A stretch of 64,000 nucleotides of DNA, from NCBI GenBank assembly GCA_020747065.1, contig JAGMVK010000007.1:1984001-2048000 (forward strand), in the 5' to 3' direction. The stretch is from Cadophora sp. MPI-SDFR-AT-0126 (taxonomy: Eukaryota > Ascomycota > Leotiomycetes > Helotiales > Ploettnerulaceae). A model generated the notes under the pieces. The model was not told where the DNA came from. It saw only the letters and a list, made by a program, of their open reading frames with translations, and ran no database searches. Numbering within the stretch: position 1 is the first letter of the stretch; each line of letters opens with the position of its first letter. This document shows, in pieces, positions 21,835-31,600 of this stretch. Position numbers and translations under genes: made by a program.

Positions 21835-22912
21835 TTAATCACCAACCCTATAACTAACCAACGTGTCCACCTTATGATTGCTCGTACTAAAGCTCCTCAA
21901 TTGGACCTTCTCCCCATTGCGGATCTCTTTCGCATCGCTGTCACCCCACTCCATCGGCACCTCGCTATCAGCATCCGCGTATACCAGCACGTTGAACGTA
22001 CATTCGCCGTCTAGCTGTGGGAGGAACGTTACGGAGGCGGTGATCTGTCGGAAAATCGACTGGATCTCGGATTGGATCTCTGCTTCGGTTTTTTCGGGGG
22101 CGGGCAAGGGGGAGGAGGAACTGCGGAGGGAGGGGTTTAGTTATACGGCTTTTGGGTGAGGGGTGAGAAAGGGTATGAGTGGGAGATAGAAGAATGGGAG
22201 AGGGGAGGAAGACGTACTCTGGAGCGGCGTTCTCCTTGTCTGCTGCTCTTTTGGAGGATTTCTTCGAGGAAGATTTGTTGAATATTTGGACCTGTATCCC
22301 ACTCATCAGCACCCGTCTCTGACAATTGCGCATCACATCCGAGCTACCAAATCCATCGGTAGTAAGGCGAGAATAGTGAAAAACACGTACATCAAACTGC
22401 CACCGCTCAACATGTTCGCCCGTGTCCTTACTGGTAATTACAACCACCAGCTTCGAGATCTTGCCGCCAACCATCCATTTATCTAGCTGACCCATGATCT
22501 TCTTGATATACGCCTTGACTTGGTCGTCCGAGGATACCAGCATCGTGAGGCCATATTTCTTGACCCTGCGAGTGATGTTAGGGTATTGTTTGGAAGGGGA
22601 AGAGGGGTAGGACAGACGGGTTGAAGTCGTCGGCGGGGTAGACGCCTCTTTGAAAGCTGGGAATTCGTCAGTATTCTGTATTTTGGAAGAAGGTGAAAAT
22701 CTTTACAGAATCGTATTTATGGAGTATTGAAACTGCCTGCTATCAGTACCTCCTTTTGCTACAACTGCATCAATTTGCCACTTACGAATTCTGCGACGAG
22801 CTTTGAAGATCCTGAAATAGTTAGAAAAAGCTCCAAAGAGCAGTAATTCGACCGTACCTTTCAAGGAAAGCTTGTGCGTCTTCGCTTTGTCTTTTTCTTT
22901 CTCGCCCGACAT
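21835..22912 (-). CDS. MAD2: Mitotic spindle checkpoint protein MAD2 (HORMA domain)
   Basis: Seven exons (22858-22912, 22786-22811, 22707-22732, 22618-22656, 22391-22565, 22218-22291, 21835-22120) join in frame to 226 residues. The spliced product reads LSLKGSSKLVAEF, FQYSINTILFQRGVYPADDF, VKKYGLTMLVSSDDQVKAYI, GQLDKWMVGGKISKLVVVI and ERWQFDV, the canonical HORMA core. After a linker come RQITASVTFLPQLDGECTFN and EKVQLRSFSTSNHKVDTLVSY, the safety-belt region that closes around MAD1 or CDC20. Four of the first five exons are only 26-55 nt. The linker between FDVQIF and EIQSIFRQI is longer than in yeast or human MAD2, is Ser/Lys-rich and contains KENAAPD (residues 126-132), which fits a KEN-box pattern. 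The protein ends YRVGD. Confidence 0.95.
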
Positions 22913-23124
22913 CTTGATTGTGCTTGCTGTGGATACTTGGTCTTTGAGGTTACAATCGCGATTCGAGGTCGTTCCGCCGATATCAATAAATCTAGGGCGT
23001 TGCTGCAGTGACCGTCGGCTCAGGAGTGCCGCACCCCTGCACGCCTGGCTCATTCAAATAATTTTGGAGCTTCAATCACAAAAAGCAACAGCACGACGAC
23101 TTCAAAACTCGCACCAACAGGCCA
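22913..23124. promoter_or_regulatory. 212-nt bidirectional promoter between MAD2 and GUF1
   Basis: The two start codons face away from each other with only 212 nt between them, so both core promoters and 5' leaders must fit here. No TATA element is evident; the region has mixed composition. Confidence 0.6.
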
Positions 23125-25098
23125 ATGCAGCGATGCCCATTGCAACTCCTCCGGCTGCCTAGCTCGCTACGAACACATTATGCCTCCCAATTCCTCACGC
23201 AGACAGTCCACCGCGGCTTCAGCACCTCAATAGCACGATGTGCCCAACCGTCCAAGCCGATTTCAGACCTCGAGCGCCGCATCCAAGCCATCCCCATATC
23301 CCGGTTTCGTAATTTCTGCATCGTGGCTCACGTCGACCATGGGAAGAGCACGTTGAGTGACCGGTTGCTCGAGCTTACCGGCACAATTGAACCCGGCGGC
23401 AACAAGCAGATTCTGGATAAGTTGGATGTCGAGCGCGAAAGAGGCATCACAGTCAAGGCGCAGACTTGTAGCATGTTATACAATTATGAAGGCGAGGACT
23501 ACCTGCTTCATTTAGTGGATACGCCCGGACATGTCGACTTCAGGGCTGAGGTTTCGAGGTCGTATGCCAGTTGTGGAGGAGCGCTGCTGCTTGTAGATGC
23601 AAGCCAAGGTGTGCAGGCTCAGACAGTGGCCAATTTCTACTTGGCTTTCTCGCAGGGCTTGGTCCTAGTCCCGGTTATCAACAAGGTGGATTTACCTTCA
23701 GCGGATTCGCCGAGAGCGTTGGAGCAGATGGAGACGGCATTTGAGTTAAAGCCTGAGAATGCGGTTCTGGTGTCTGCGAAGACGGGGTTGAATGTTGAGA
23801 ATATCCTGCCGAATGTTATCCGACAGGTCCCTTGTCCAGTGGGGGATCATAAGAAGCCTCTGAGATTGCTGCTGGTGGATTCGTGGTACGACAATTACAA
23901 AGGCGTCATTCTACTTGTGCGGATATTCGATGGGCAGATCAAGGCTGGTGATCAAGTAGTGTCTTTTGCTACTGGTTTGAAATACTTTGTTGGTGAGGTC
24001 GGGATTATGTATCCCCACCAAACGCCACAGAATGTGTTACGAGCTGGCCAAGTCGGGTACATATACTTCAATCCTGGGATGAAGAAGAGTCAGGAGGCTT
24101 TGAGCGGAGATACATTCACGACTGTTGGCTCAGAAAATCTTGTGGAGCCGTATCCTGGATTTGAGGAACCGAAGTCGATGGTTTTCGTTTCGGCCTTCCC
24201 CGTCGATCAAAGTGACCATGGACATTTGGAGGACTCGATCAACCAGATTGTACTGAATGACAGAAGTGTCACATTGCAGAAGGAGTCTTCGGAAGCTTTG
24301 GGCGCTGGTTGGAGATTGGGCTTCCTGGGCACGCTTCATTGCTCCGTTTTTGAAGACCGCCTGCGACAAGAGCATGGAGCCAGCATCATTATCACGCCTC
24401 CTACAGTACCTTTTAAGGTTATCTGGAGTGATGGCCGGGAAGAGATCATTCAATCTCCAACCAATTTCCCCGACACGGACTCGATGAGCCAGAAGATAGC
24501 AGAATTGCAGGAACCGTATGTCTTAGCAACGATCACTCTCCCAGAAGAGTACTTGGGCAAAGTGATCGAGCTCTGTGAGGCGAACCGTGGCGAACAGAAA
24601 GAGTTGAACTTCTTTACCGCCACACAGGTCATCTTAAAATATGACTTACCCCTCTCACAACTTGTCGATGATTTCTTTGGTAAGTTGAAGGGTGCCACAA
24701 AAGGCTATGCCAGTCTCGACTACGAAGACGCAGGATTCCGACGTAGCAACATCGTGAAGATGCAACTTCTCGTCAATAAAGAGCCCGTTGACGCAGTCGC
24801 TCGAGTAGTACACAGTACGCAAGTCGAAAGGCTCGGGCGACTGTGGGTCAAGAAATTCAAGGAGCATGTCGACAGACAGATGTTTGAAGTCATCATCCAA
24901 GCAACATCCGGACGCAGGATCGTGGCCAGAGAAACCATCAAGCCATTCCGGAAAGATGTTCTGCAGAAACTGCACGCTGCGGATATTGGACGGAAGAGGA
25001 AGTTATTGGATAAGCAGAAGGAGGGCAGGAAGAAGTTGAAGGCGGTAGGGAATATCACGATTGATCATAAGGCTTTCCAGAAGTTCCTGGCAAAGTAG
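23125..25098 (+). CDS. GUF1: Mitochondrial translation factor GUF1 (LepA/EF4 GTPase)
   Basis: An intronless ORF of 657 residues. The first 45 residues are basic and Ser/Thr-rich, a mitochondrial presequence. The translational-GTPase motifs are AHVDHGKST (68-76), RGIT (about 106-109), DTPGH (132-136) and NKVD (186-189). Downstream the LepA-specific domains are all present: [38 protein letters not shown], and the C-terminal [15 protein letters not shown] region ([20 protein letters not shown]) that binds tRNA/ribosome. EF4 promotes back-translocation or remodelling of stalled mitochondrial ribosomes under stress. Length and domain order are normal for the fungal family. Confidence 0.96.
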   Translation: MQRCPLQLLRLPSSLRTHYASQFLTQTVHRGFSTSIARCAQPSKPISDLERRIQAIPISRFRNFCIVAHVDHGKSTLSDRLLELTGTIEPGGNKQILDKLDVERERGITVKAQTCSMLYNYEGEDYLLHLVDTPGHVDFRAEVSRSYASCGGALLLVDASQGVQAQTVANFYLAFSQGLVLVPVINKVDLPSADSPRALEQMETAFELKPENAVLVSAKTGLNVENILPNVIRQVPCPVGDHKKPLRLLLVDSWYDNYKGVILLVRIFDGQIKAGDQVVSFATGLKYFVGEVGIMYPHQTPQNVLRAGQVGYIYFNPGMKKSQEALSGDTFTTVGSENLVEPYPGFEEPKSMVFVSAFPVDQSDHGHLEDSINQIVLNDRSVTLQKESSEALGAGWRLGFLGTLHCSVFEDRLRQEHGASIIITPPTVPFKVIWSDGREEIIQSPTNFPDTDSMSQKIAELQEPYVLATITLPEEYLGKVIELCEANRGEQKELNFFTATQVILKYDLPLSQLVDDFFGKLKGATKGYASLDYEDAGFRRSNIVKMQLLVNKEPVDAVARVVHSTQVERLGRLWVKKFKEHVDRQMFEVIIQATSGRRIVARETIKPFRKDVLQKLHAADIGRKRKLLDKQKEGRKKLKAVGNITIDHKAFQKFLAK

Positions 25099-25523
25099 TG
25101 TATAATACATGTACATAAATGTGAAACACGCTCATGTCTAACTTCAGATTCTTGTCAGTCGTTGTTGTCCTGGACTCGGCTTTTCGTCATTTACAAAGTT
25201 GGAGATACCCGCACAAATTCCATCCCCTGGGAACGTCTCCAGCAAGAAAGAAGTCCCTGGGTAAAGATTAGTACATTGGGAAATATTTTGCTGATTCTCG
25301 TGATGGCGCGAGGTCCTGGCGTGCCGATCCTGAAACTCAAGATGCGGCGCGACCAGACGCGACGGGAAATAAACAGGCGTCATATGGACCCCGAGAGGAA
25401 GAAGTTTTATCAGGGCTCCATTTCGGGATGTGCGCTCCGAAAGTAAGAAAGGTTTTACCAGTCTATGTTGGTCTCACGTATAGGGGAAAGTAAAGTTTGG
25501 TGACATGAGTGATTTTGATGTAA
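25099..25523. other. Intergenic, convergent
   Basis: 425 nt. A plus-strand open frame at 25162-25446 has no conserved features and no supporting start context. I treat it as chance. Confidence 0.5.
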
Positions 25524-26384
25524 TTAAGGAACCCACACCTCGAAGTAGAAACCTCCGTTCTGTAATCCACAGCATTCTGCGAGTTGGATCTCCTTCATTT
25601 CCCGTGCCGCCAACATGCTCATTCCAGCATGCAACTTGAGAATTGCCAGCTCAAATTCCGTGGAGAACTCAGGCTGACCAGCAACGGCCAAATGCCGAAG
25701 ACTTGCCAACCTCCCAATGGGTGAATGAGACAAGGTATCTTCATCGCCAGTACCATTTTCATTGGAATGATACACGAAGAATGAGTGATCATGATAGCAT
25801 CGTGGAGCCAAAGGTCGTATCCCGCCTTCAAATTGAGGGCGTAGTTGGAACTCCTCGCGCAAAATAACATATCGCGGCACTGGAAATATCAGCTGACCGG
25901 GATATGTCGGGACGAGATTGAGTCTCAGGCTGTTCAGTGGTGCCTTCGCAGCTAGGATGAGGTCGAATATTGCATCTAGCAAATGTGTCTCGTAAGCATT
26001 GAGTGTGACTTCCAGGCTTGTCAGACGGCTCAAGAGATGGTGGCTTGTCTTGAGGATCAGGAAGCAAAGCTCGGGCCGTGGGAAGGTGATCCGTGGGACT
26101 AGGTACATGTAATTGATTGTTTCTGAGAGAAGTTGGCGGCTGGCAAGCATAAGTCCGCTACAAACGTGGTTGAATGGAACCATATATTTTTCAGGCCTTC
26201 CTTCAGCGGATTGTTGGCGTCTAACAGAGAACAGGTAGGAAAAGATCTCCAGGCGGATCTCGAGAGGCAGTCGAAATACCCCCGGGGCTTGATGAGTACT
26301 TGATTCCATATCGGATAATTGGATTTGATCCTTGGCTTTGGGAGAGATTCGACTCCTTCGAAAGATTGGAATGAGGCTGTCCAT
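25524..26384 (-). CDS. F-box-like/2EXR-type fungal protein
   Basis: A single-exon ORF of 286 residues. Near residue 37 it has FRLPLEIRLEIFSYLF, an F-box-like helix pair of the kind seen in the large fungal family whose members recruit substrates to SCF ubiquitin ligases or are simply annotated as F-box or 2EXR proteins. The following region has leucine-rich spacing (SHHLLSRLTSLEVTL, LAAKAPLNSLRLNLV, IGRLASLRHLAVAGQ), consistent with the usual C-terminal substrate half. An earlier ATG is used; a Met at residue 26 (MESSTHQAP) is an equally good start. Target unknown. Confidence 0.72.
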   Translation of the reverse strand: MDSLIPIFRRSRISPKAKDQIQLSDMESSTHQAPGVFRLPLEIRLEIFSYLFSVRRQQSAEGRPEKYMVPFNHVCSGLMLASRQLLSETINYMYLVPRITFPRPELCFLILKTSHHLLSRLTSLEVTLNAYETHLLDAIFDLILAAKAPLNSLRLNLVPTYPGQLIFPVPRYVILREEFQLRPQFEGGIRPLAPRCYHDHSFFVYHSNENGTGDEDTLSHSPIGRLASLRHLAVAGQPEFSTEFELAILKLHAGMSMLAAREMKEIQLAECCGLQNGGFYFEVWVP

Positions 26385-27478
26385 TGGAAGGCTGGTAATT
26401 GCACTGCCTGTAATTAGGCTACTACCTCAAGCTCCGAATGCTTCTTGAGAGCCGAAAAGTGCCTGTTCATGGTCTCCATGGAACAGATTTGATCGATAGG
26501 GAACTCAAGGGATCACCGGAGAGGCAGTAGAAGGTTGACCAAGCTGATAGGCAGAATAAACGTCGTTGGCACGAAAGCTAGAGTTGTACGCGAGAGTGAC
26601 CGATTTAGGCAGGTGGGGGTTACAGTCACATGCTGTGGAAGAACAGTGAGTTCGAAGAGGAAACCTACCTAGATACCCAAGAAGTAAATTGGGACTATGA
26701 AATACGAACGACTTTAAGCTTGTAAACTAGGTATTGATTGCCTCTTTCATATTATAATGATTCATTGTCGTTGGTGGCTGGAGAGCACTTGCAGATCACC
26801 TGTGATGCAAAGCTCGCTTAACAACTACAATAAAAACACAATAAGTCAGCCACTTCCAGTATTTTCCTTGAAGAAGAGCGATACTGGTACCTGACATTTC
26901 TGAGTTCTCAGGATTTGTTAGATGGTTACAATTTAAATCAATGGTCGCACGACGGTTCAATATGACCGAAATCATTCGTGTAATTCCTTAAACATAACAT
27001 GTTGATTGGCTAGTTTGAAAGCAGTGTCGGTAGTAGGGGCTGAGCTACGGATGATGCTTCTGTGACTCGTCGATTCATGATATCGTTGGTATCTATGTTT
27101 TAAATTAGCCAGTCAGATAATTGCTAAAGACTTAATTATCGAGCAGGATTGTTTATTGCTTGTGTTGCTGGGTGGTTACTGCTGAGTTGCTGTCAATTTG
27201 ACCAACCAGGATCCTAGTTGAAGTTACGACTGGGACTCAAATGATTCATACCAGCTTCACTATAAGTACATGTGCTTGTACTTATCCGCGGAGACTGGTA
27301 TTGATCAAGAGTATGAGAGCCCTGAGATTTGGTATATATAGGACGACTGGATGTTCTTATTTTTCGGAACCATATTCAAAGCCCAATTTATCCTCTACAT
27401 CCGGATAGTGTCACAAACTCTGCGCCCAGAAACTTTTTTCCCTCTCTAAGTCATCCTATTCACATAACCTCTTCTACA
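26385..27478. other. Divergent intergenic region
   Basis: 1.1 kb between divergent genes, AT-rich in 26.7-27.2 kb. It contains a TATA element near 27333 that fits the plus-strand gene. No other feature recognised. Confidence 0.6.
27333..27340 (+). promoter_or_regulatory. Likely TATA box of the flavin reductase-like gene
   Basis: TATATATA about 140 nt upstream of the chosen ATG at 27479. Position and sequence fit a core promoter. It lies inside an open frame that extends upstream of the real start, which argues against using the earlier ATG at 27329. Confidence 0.4.
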
Positions 27479-28213
27479 ATGGAACCGACTCAGACCCAGA
27501 ACAATGAACCTTCTCCCAAACATCAAACCATTTCTCCAGCCATCTTCTACTGGGGTACACCTGTCGTGTTAATCACGACCGAGAATCCAGATCACACCTT
27601 CAACATTGCCCCAATGTCTTCGGCTTGGTGGCTGGGGAATCGCTGCATGCTCGGATTAGCTAGTGTCTCCACGACGACTGTCAACCTTCTCCGCACCAAG
27701 CAGTGCGTCCTGAACCTAGCTTCTGACAACATGGCCGGCGCGGTGAATGCTCTCGCTCGGACTACTGGCTCTGTGGAGATCTTGACAGCACAAGCAGATG
27801 ATGGGCTTCACTATTTCAAGAAGATGAACGGCTATGCACATGTTTCTGACAAATTTAGACATGCCAAGTTGACACCGCTCAAGTCGGATTTGGTTCGACC
27901 AGCCAGGGTCATGGAATTTCCGGCACAGATGGAGGCGGAACTTGTGGGAGCGCATGAGATGATGCAGGATACAGGTGCACACCCGTTGCTAGCATTAGAG
28001 GTCAAGGTGTTAAGGACTCATGTTCATGAGGCCATCAGAATGGAGGGGCATGACAACCGAATTGATCCTGATAAGTGGTGCCCCTTGATTATGAGTTTCC
28101 AAGAGCTTTATGGATTGAATAATGGAAAAGTTTTGGAGTCGAGATTGGTAGAGATTGGGGAAGAGGAGTATAGGGGACTCTCTAATGCAGCTGGGATTGA
28201 GCAAATAAACTGA
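27479..28213 (+). CDS. Flavin reductase-like (FMN-binding split barrel) protein
   Basis: An intronless CDS of 244 residues from the ATG at 27479 (MEPTQTQNNEPSPKHQTISP). The core reads AIFYWGTPVVLITTENPDHTF, then NIAPMSSAWWLGNRCMLGLA, TTVNLLRTKQCVLNLASDNM and HAKLTPLKSDLVRPARVMEF, the pattern of the flavin reductase-like domain family (DIM6/NTAB-type). Such proteins bind FMN and reduce flavin or act on aromatic compounds; the true substrate is unknown. The track start at 27329 would add 50 residues that include the promoter TATA, so I reject it. Confidence 0.85.
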   Translation: MEPTQTQNNEPSPKHQTISPAIFYWGTPVVLITTENPDHTFNIAPMSSAWWLGNRCMLGLASVSTTTVNLLRTKQCVLNLASDNMAGAVNALARTTGSVEILTAQADDGLHYFKKMNGYAHVSDKFRHAKLTPLKSDLVRPARVMEFPAQMEAELVGAHEMMQDTGAHPLLALEVKVLRTHVHEAIRMEGHDNRIDPDKWCPLIMSFQELYGLNNGKVLESRLVEIGEEEYRGLSNAAGIEQIN

Positions 28214-28650
28214 ACAGGTAGACGATAGACATTTAGACATCATTTAAAGAGGAGCTCTTGAAGTTTTGGGGTTTATTTGCTTCCTGAATATCCACATGTA
28301 ATGGTCAGACGTGAATGTGACCCTGCCACAAACGCTTGAAATCTGTTGTTCGAAATGCTACTGGCACCTTGACCCTATACAAATGTTGGATTCACGATGC
28401 TAGTATCAAATTGCAAGACGAAACATGGGCAGAGCTTCAATTATAAGCAAGACTGGTAAGAGCCTGTGAATCTGTTATGAAGTACATCCAAGACCATATA
28501 TAATTTATAAATACATATCGGACATTACACATATCTCATAACACACTGATCCAGCAACAAAGCAGACCCAACCTTATTTCCCAGACAGAAACCCATATTC
28601 TCAAGTGCCCTAAAACCCCGTATCCATGTATGCCCCACTTGATCATATCA
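28214..28650. other. Intergenic, convergent
   Basis: 437 nt between convergent 3' ends. AT-rich near 28.5 kb (TATAATTTATAAATACATAT), plausible as a 3' processing region of the minus-strand gene. Confidence 0.5.
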
Positions 28651-31600
28651 TCAATTGAACACCTTCTTCATCGACGAGAAAAGTGAAGTCAGCGGCCCCT
28701 TAGGCTTCTCCTTCTCACGCTCCTTCTCTTTCTCACGCCTGTGTCGGTGACGGTGCACTCTCTCCTTACTTCGAACAGTCCCACCCTCTTGCGGCTTCTC
28801 CACTTCCTTTCCTTTATCAGCACCACCCTCCGAAGCTCTCGCCCCACTGCCTTCAGATGTCTTCTCCAAAGCCTCCATCTCAGCTCTCCTCAGTCTCCGC
28901 TCCTCACGCCTTATTCTGCGTTCCTCGTCTTCTCTCTCCTGGTGCTTTCTGGCATCCTCGGCAACTTGTGCTCGAGCAGTGGCCATGGCTTTCTCGGACT
29001 CTTTGCGAGATTTCCGGGCCTTTCTCTCTTTTTCAGCCCTGTCACTTTCTTCTTTCTCTCTGCGGTGAGATCGTGTGTGATCCCTGCTTGTCTCTCTTCT
29101 AGAGAGATTTGGCCGTTCATGATCCATGGAGAAACGAGGTCGGTCGATGATTGGTGCTTTGACCTTCTCTACCACTTCTTTGACGTGTGACTTATCAGTG
29201 GCAACGAAAGGGCTCTTGACGACGCTGACGCCCTTCAAACCCAATAGATTTGATTTTTTATCACCATCCACTGTGCTACCGTGAGAAATCACAGATTTGC
29301 CACTGCTATATCTTCGAGACGATGACATGCGTCTTGGGATAGCTGGAATCGGGTCGTGCTCTTCCGCTATAGCAGTTGCAGGTGGAGCAGACTTCAATAG
29401 TTCAGCTTCTGCCTCTCTGAGTTTAGCTCGCTTCTCCTCTTTTCGTTTGTCGTGGGCGGCTTGCTCCTCCGGAGTTCGATCCTTGCGATGTCGATGCGAG
29501 CCAGTACTTCCAGTACTTACCCCACTGTCATGACGAGTTGGCTTAATAGATCTCGGGGATATCTTGGGAGAGGACGAGGATTTCGGTGAAGGTTCGGTTT
29601 CGCGACGTTTGTGATGTGGTCGTTCCTCACGAGGTACATCTTTGCTGGAACTGCTGTGATGACTTGACCGCGAGTGTCTCGAAGATCGATGTCTACGCTT
29701 GTCTTTGTCGGATCTGGGAGACGATGGGGCCTCTGCGGACCCTGGCTCCTCTTGCACACCAGGAAGTTGTTCAGGTTCTTCGACAATGGCCTTGTCGGTT
29801 ACGGGTTTGTCGTCAGAAAGTACTTCAGCGGCTATGGCTCCAACAGCTATGGCGGCTGCTGCTCCGGCCGCAATGGGTAGAGCATCGTCCAAAGCAGAGT
29901 TGTCCTTGAGTTCATCGCCTCCTTCGTCGACGACTTCTTTACCGGCTTGGTCCTGCAGTAGAGACGAACTTTCATTCTCGGGCTCGGCCTGTCATTGTCA
30001 GTGAATGGAAGACTTTAAAGTGGTTGAGATAGCTTACGACTTTGGCTTCCTCGATAATGGCTTCTTGTTCGAGTTCCTTCGGCTTATCAGCAGGTGTGTC
30101 CTGTTCAGCAATAGGTTCATCCTAAGAACGGTCAGCCACGGATATATCTAAAGAGGACATAGATTTGTAGTGTTCATACTGGTTGAGGCGTCTCTTCTAC
30201 TGGTTTAGGCGGCTCTTCCACAGTCTCAGGAGTGCTCTCAGCCCCTTCCTCTGGCTCCGGCTCTTCGGTCTCATCAGAAGTTGGTTCGGGCTTTTAAAAA
30301 TCAGCACAAGTTTCAGACACAGGAAATCTGGTATGTAAGCATACCTCCTTAGTCTCTTCAACGATCCCAGGGGTACTATCAGCTTCGGCCTCAGGCTCCG
30401 GGGCTCGGGTCTCTTGCGATTGGGCCTGTGAAAAGTTATGCTGCAGGTTCAAATTTCCCGAACGCACTTGGCTTACCCCTTCTTCAGTCTCGGGGCTTTC
30501 CAAGACGGGTTCAGGTTCCTTGGCTTCCTCTAAGGCGGCCTCAATCTGGACCTTTTAATGCAAGTCAGATCTCAATGTCCCATGACAAAAGAGAGACATA
30601 TCTCCTCGATAATGTCCGGGGGAGTGGCGGTTAGAAATCGTACCTCTTGCGCTTCTTCAACAACTTCTGGGGAACTGTCCACCACATCTTCGGGTGCTTT
30701 TGAGTCATCCCCAGCAGGTTCAGTAATAGGGGCTTGCTCTTCCTGTACGAAGTTAGTCGTCGATCTCTGTTTCGAGTATCGACAATCAAGTTGTAGCATA
30801 CCTCTTTCGGCACTTCAGCAACTTCAGGGGAGCTTTCTGCCACAGCCTCAAGCTCCTTCAACTCTTCTTCAGCTGCTTCAGCAATAGTCACTGGTTCCTC
30901 CTGAAACAAATTAGTTGAGTTCCATGTTTTGTCATCGAAGGCCTTCGCATACCTCTTTCGTCTCCTCAACGACTTCTGGCACACTTTGAACAGCATCCTC
31001 TCCATCTTTGGTCTCTTCGACAACAGTGGATGGGCTTTTATATTCGTCTTCAATCTCTTGTGTCTCGCTCGGGCCGTTCACTTCATTGGAAGGTGAAGGT
31101 TCACTTGCGGCACTTTTGGCGGAAGTTGCATCTTCTGGTTCGGCCTGAAAATATACCATCAGCGGTGTTCAAGGGGCAGACATTCCGCTGGCTTAAGCTC
31201 ATAATTTGGACATTGGACTTCACAGAAACATACCTCTTCGGTCTCTTCAATAGTGGGTTCAGCCTGATGAACAAATGGTCAGTTGGTTTCAACTTTCAGG
31301 AGCGCACCGTGCCACGACATGAAAGCTATGAGAAGTATGACATTTAGGTGCATTACCTCTTTGACCTCTTCAGCAGCTGGTTCAACAACTTCGGGGCCAG
31401 GCTGTTGAAAAATGTGTCAGCTAAATTCAAAATATTCCCGCACAAGATGGCCAATAAGCCCATTTCATCCCAGGAAGGTACGGATGCCTTACCTCTGTAG
31501 GCTCATCAACAGCTGGCTCAGTTGACTCTGGTTCGGACTATAAGAGAATGTCAGCTTGATTCGACATATCATGGCCTGACACATATTGACAAATCATGCC

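Noticed and set aside
25162..25446. 94-residue plus-strand ORF between GUF1 and the F-box-like gene
   Set aside because: No conserved motifs, poor start, lies in the convergent 3' region.
27329..27478. N-terminal extension of the flavin reductase-like ORF
   Set aside because: It contains the likely TATA element and is not family-like; the ATG at 27479 begins the normal sequence.
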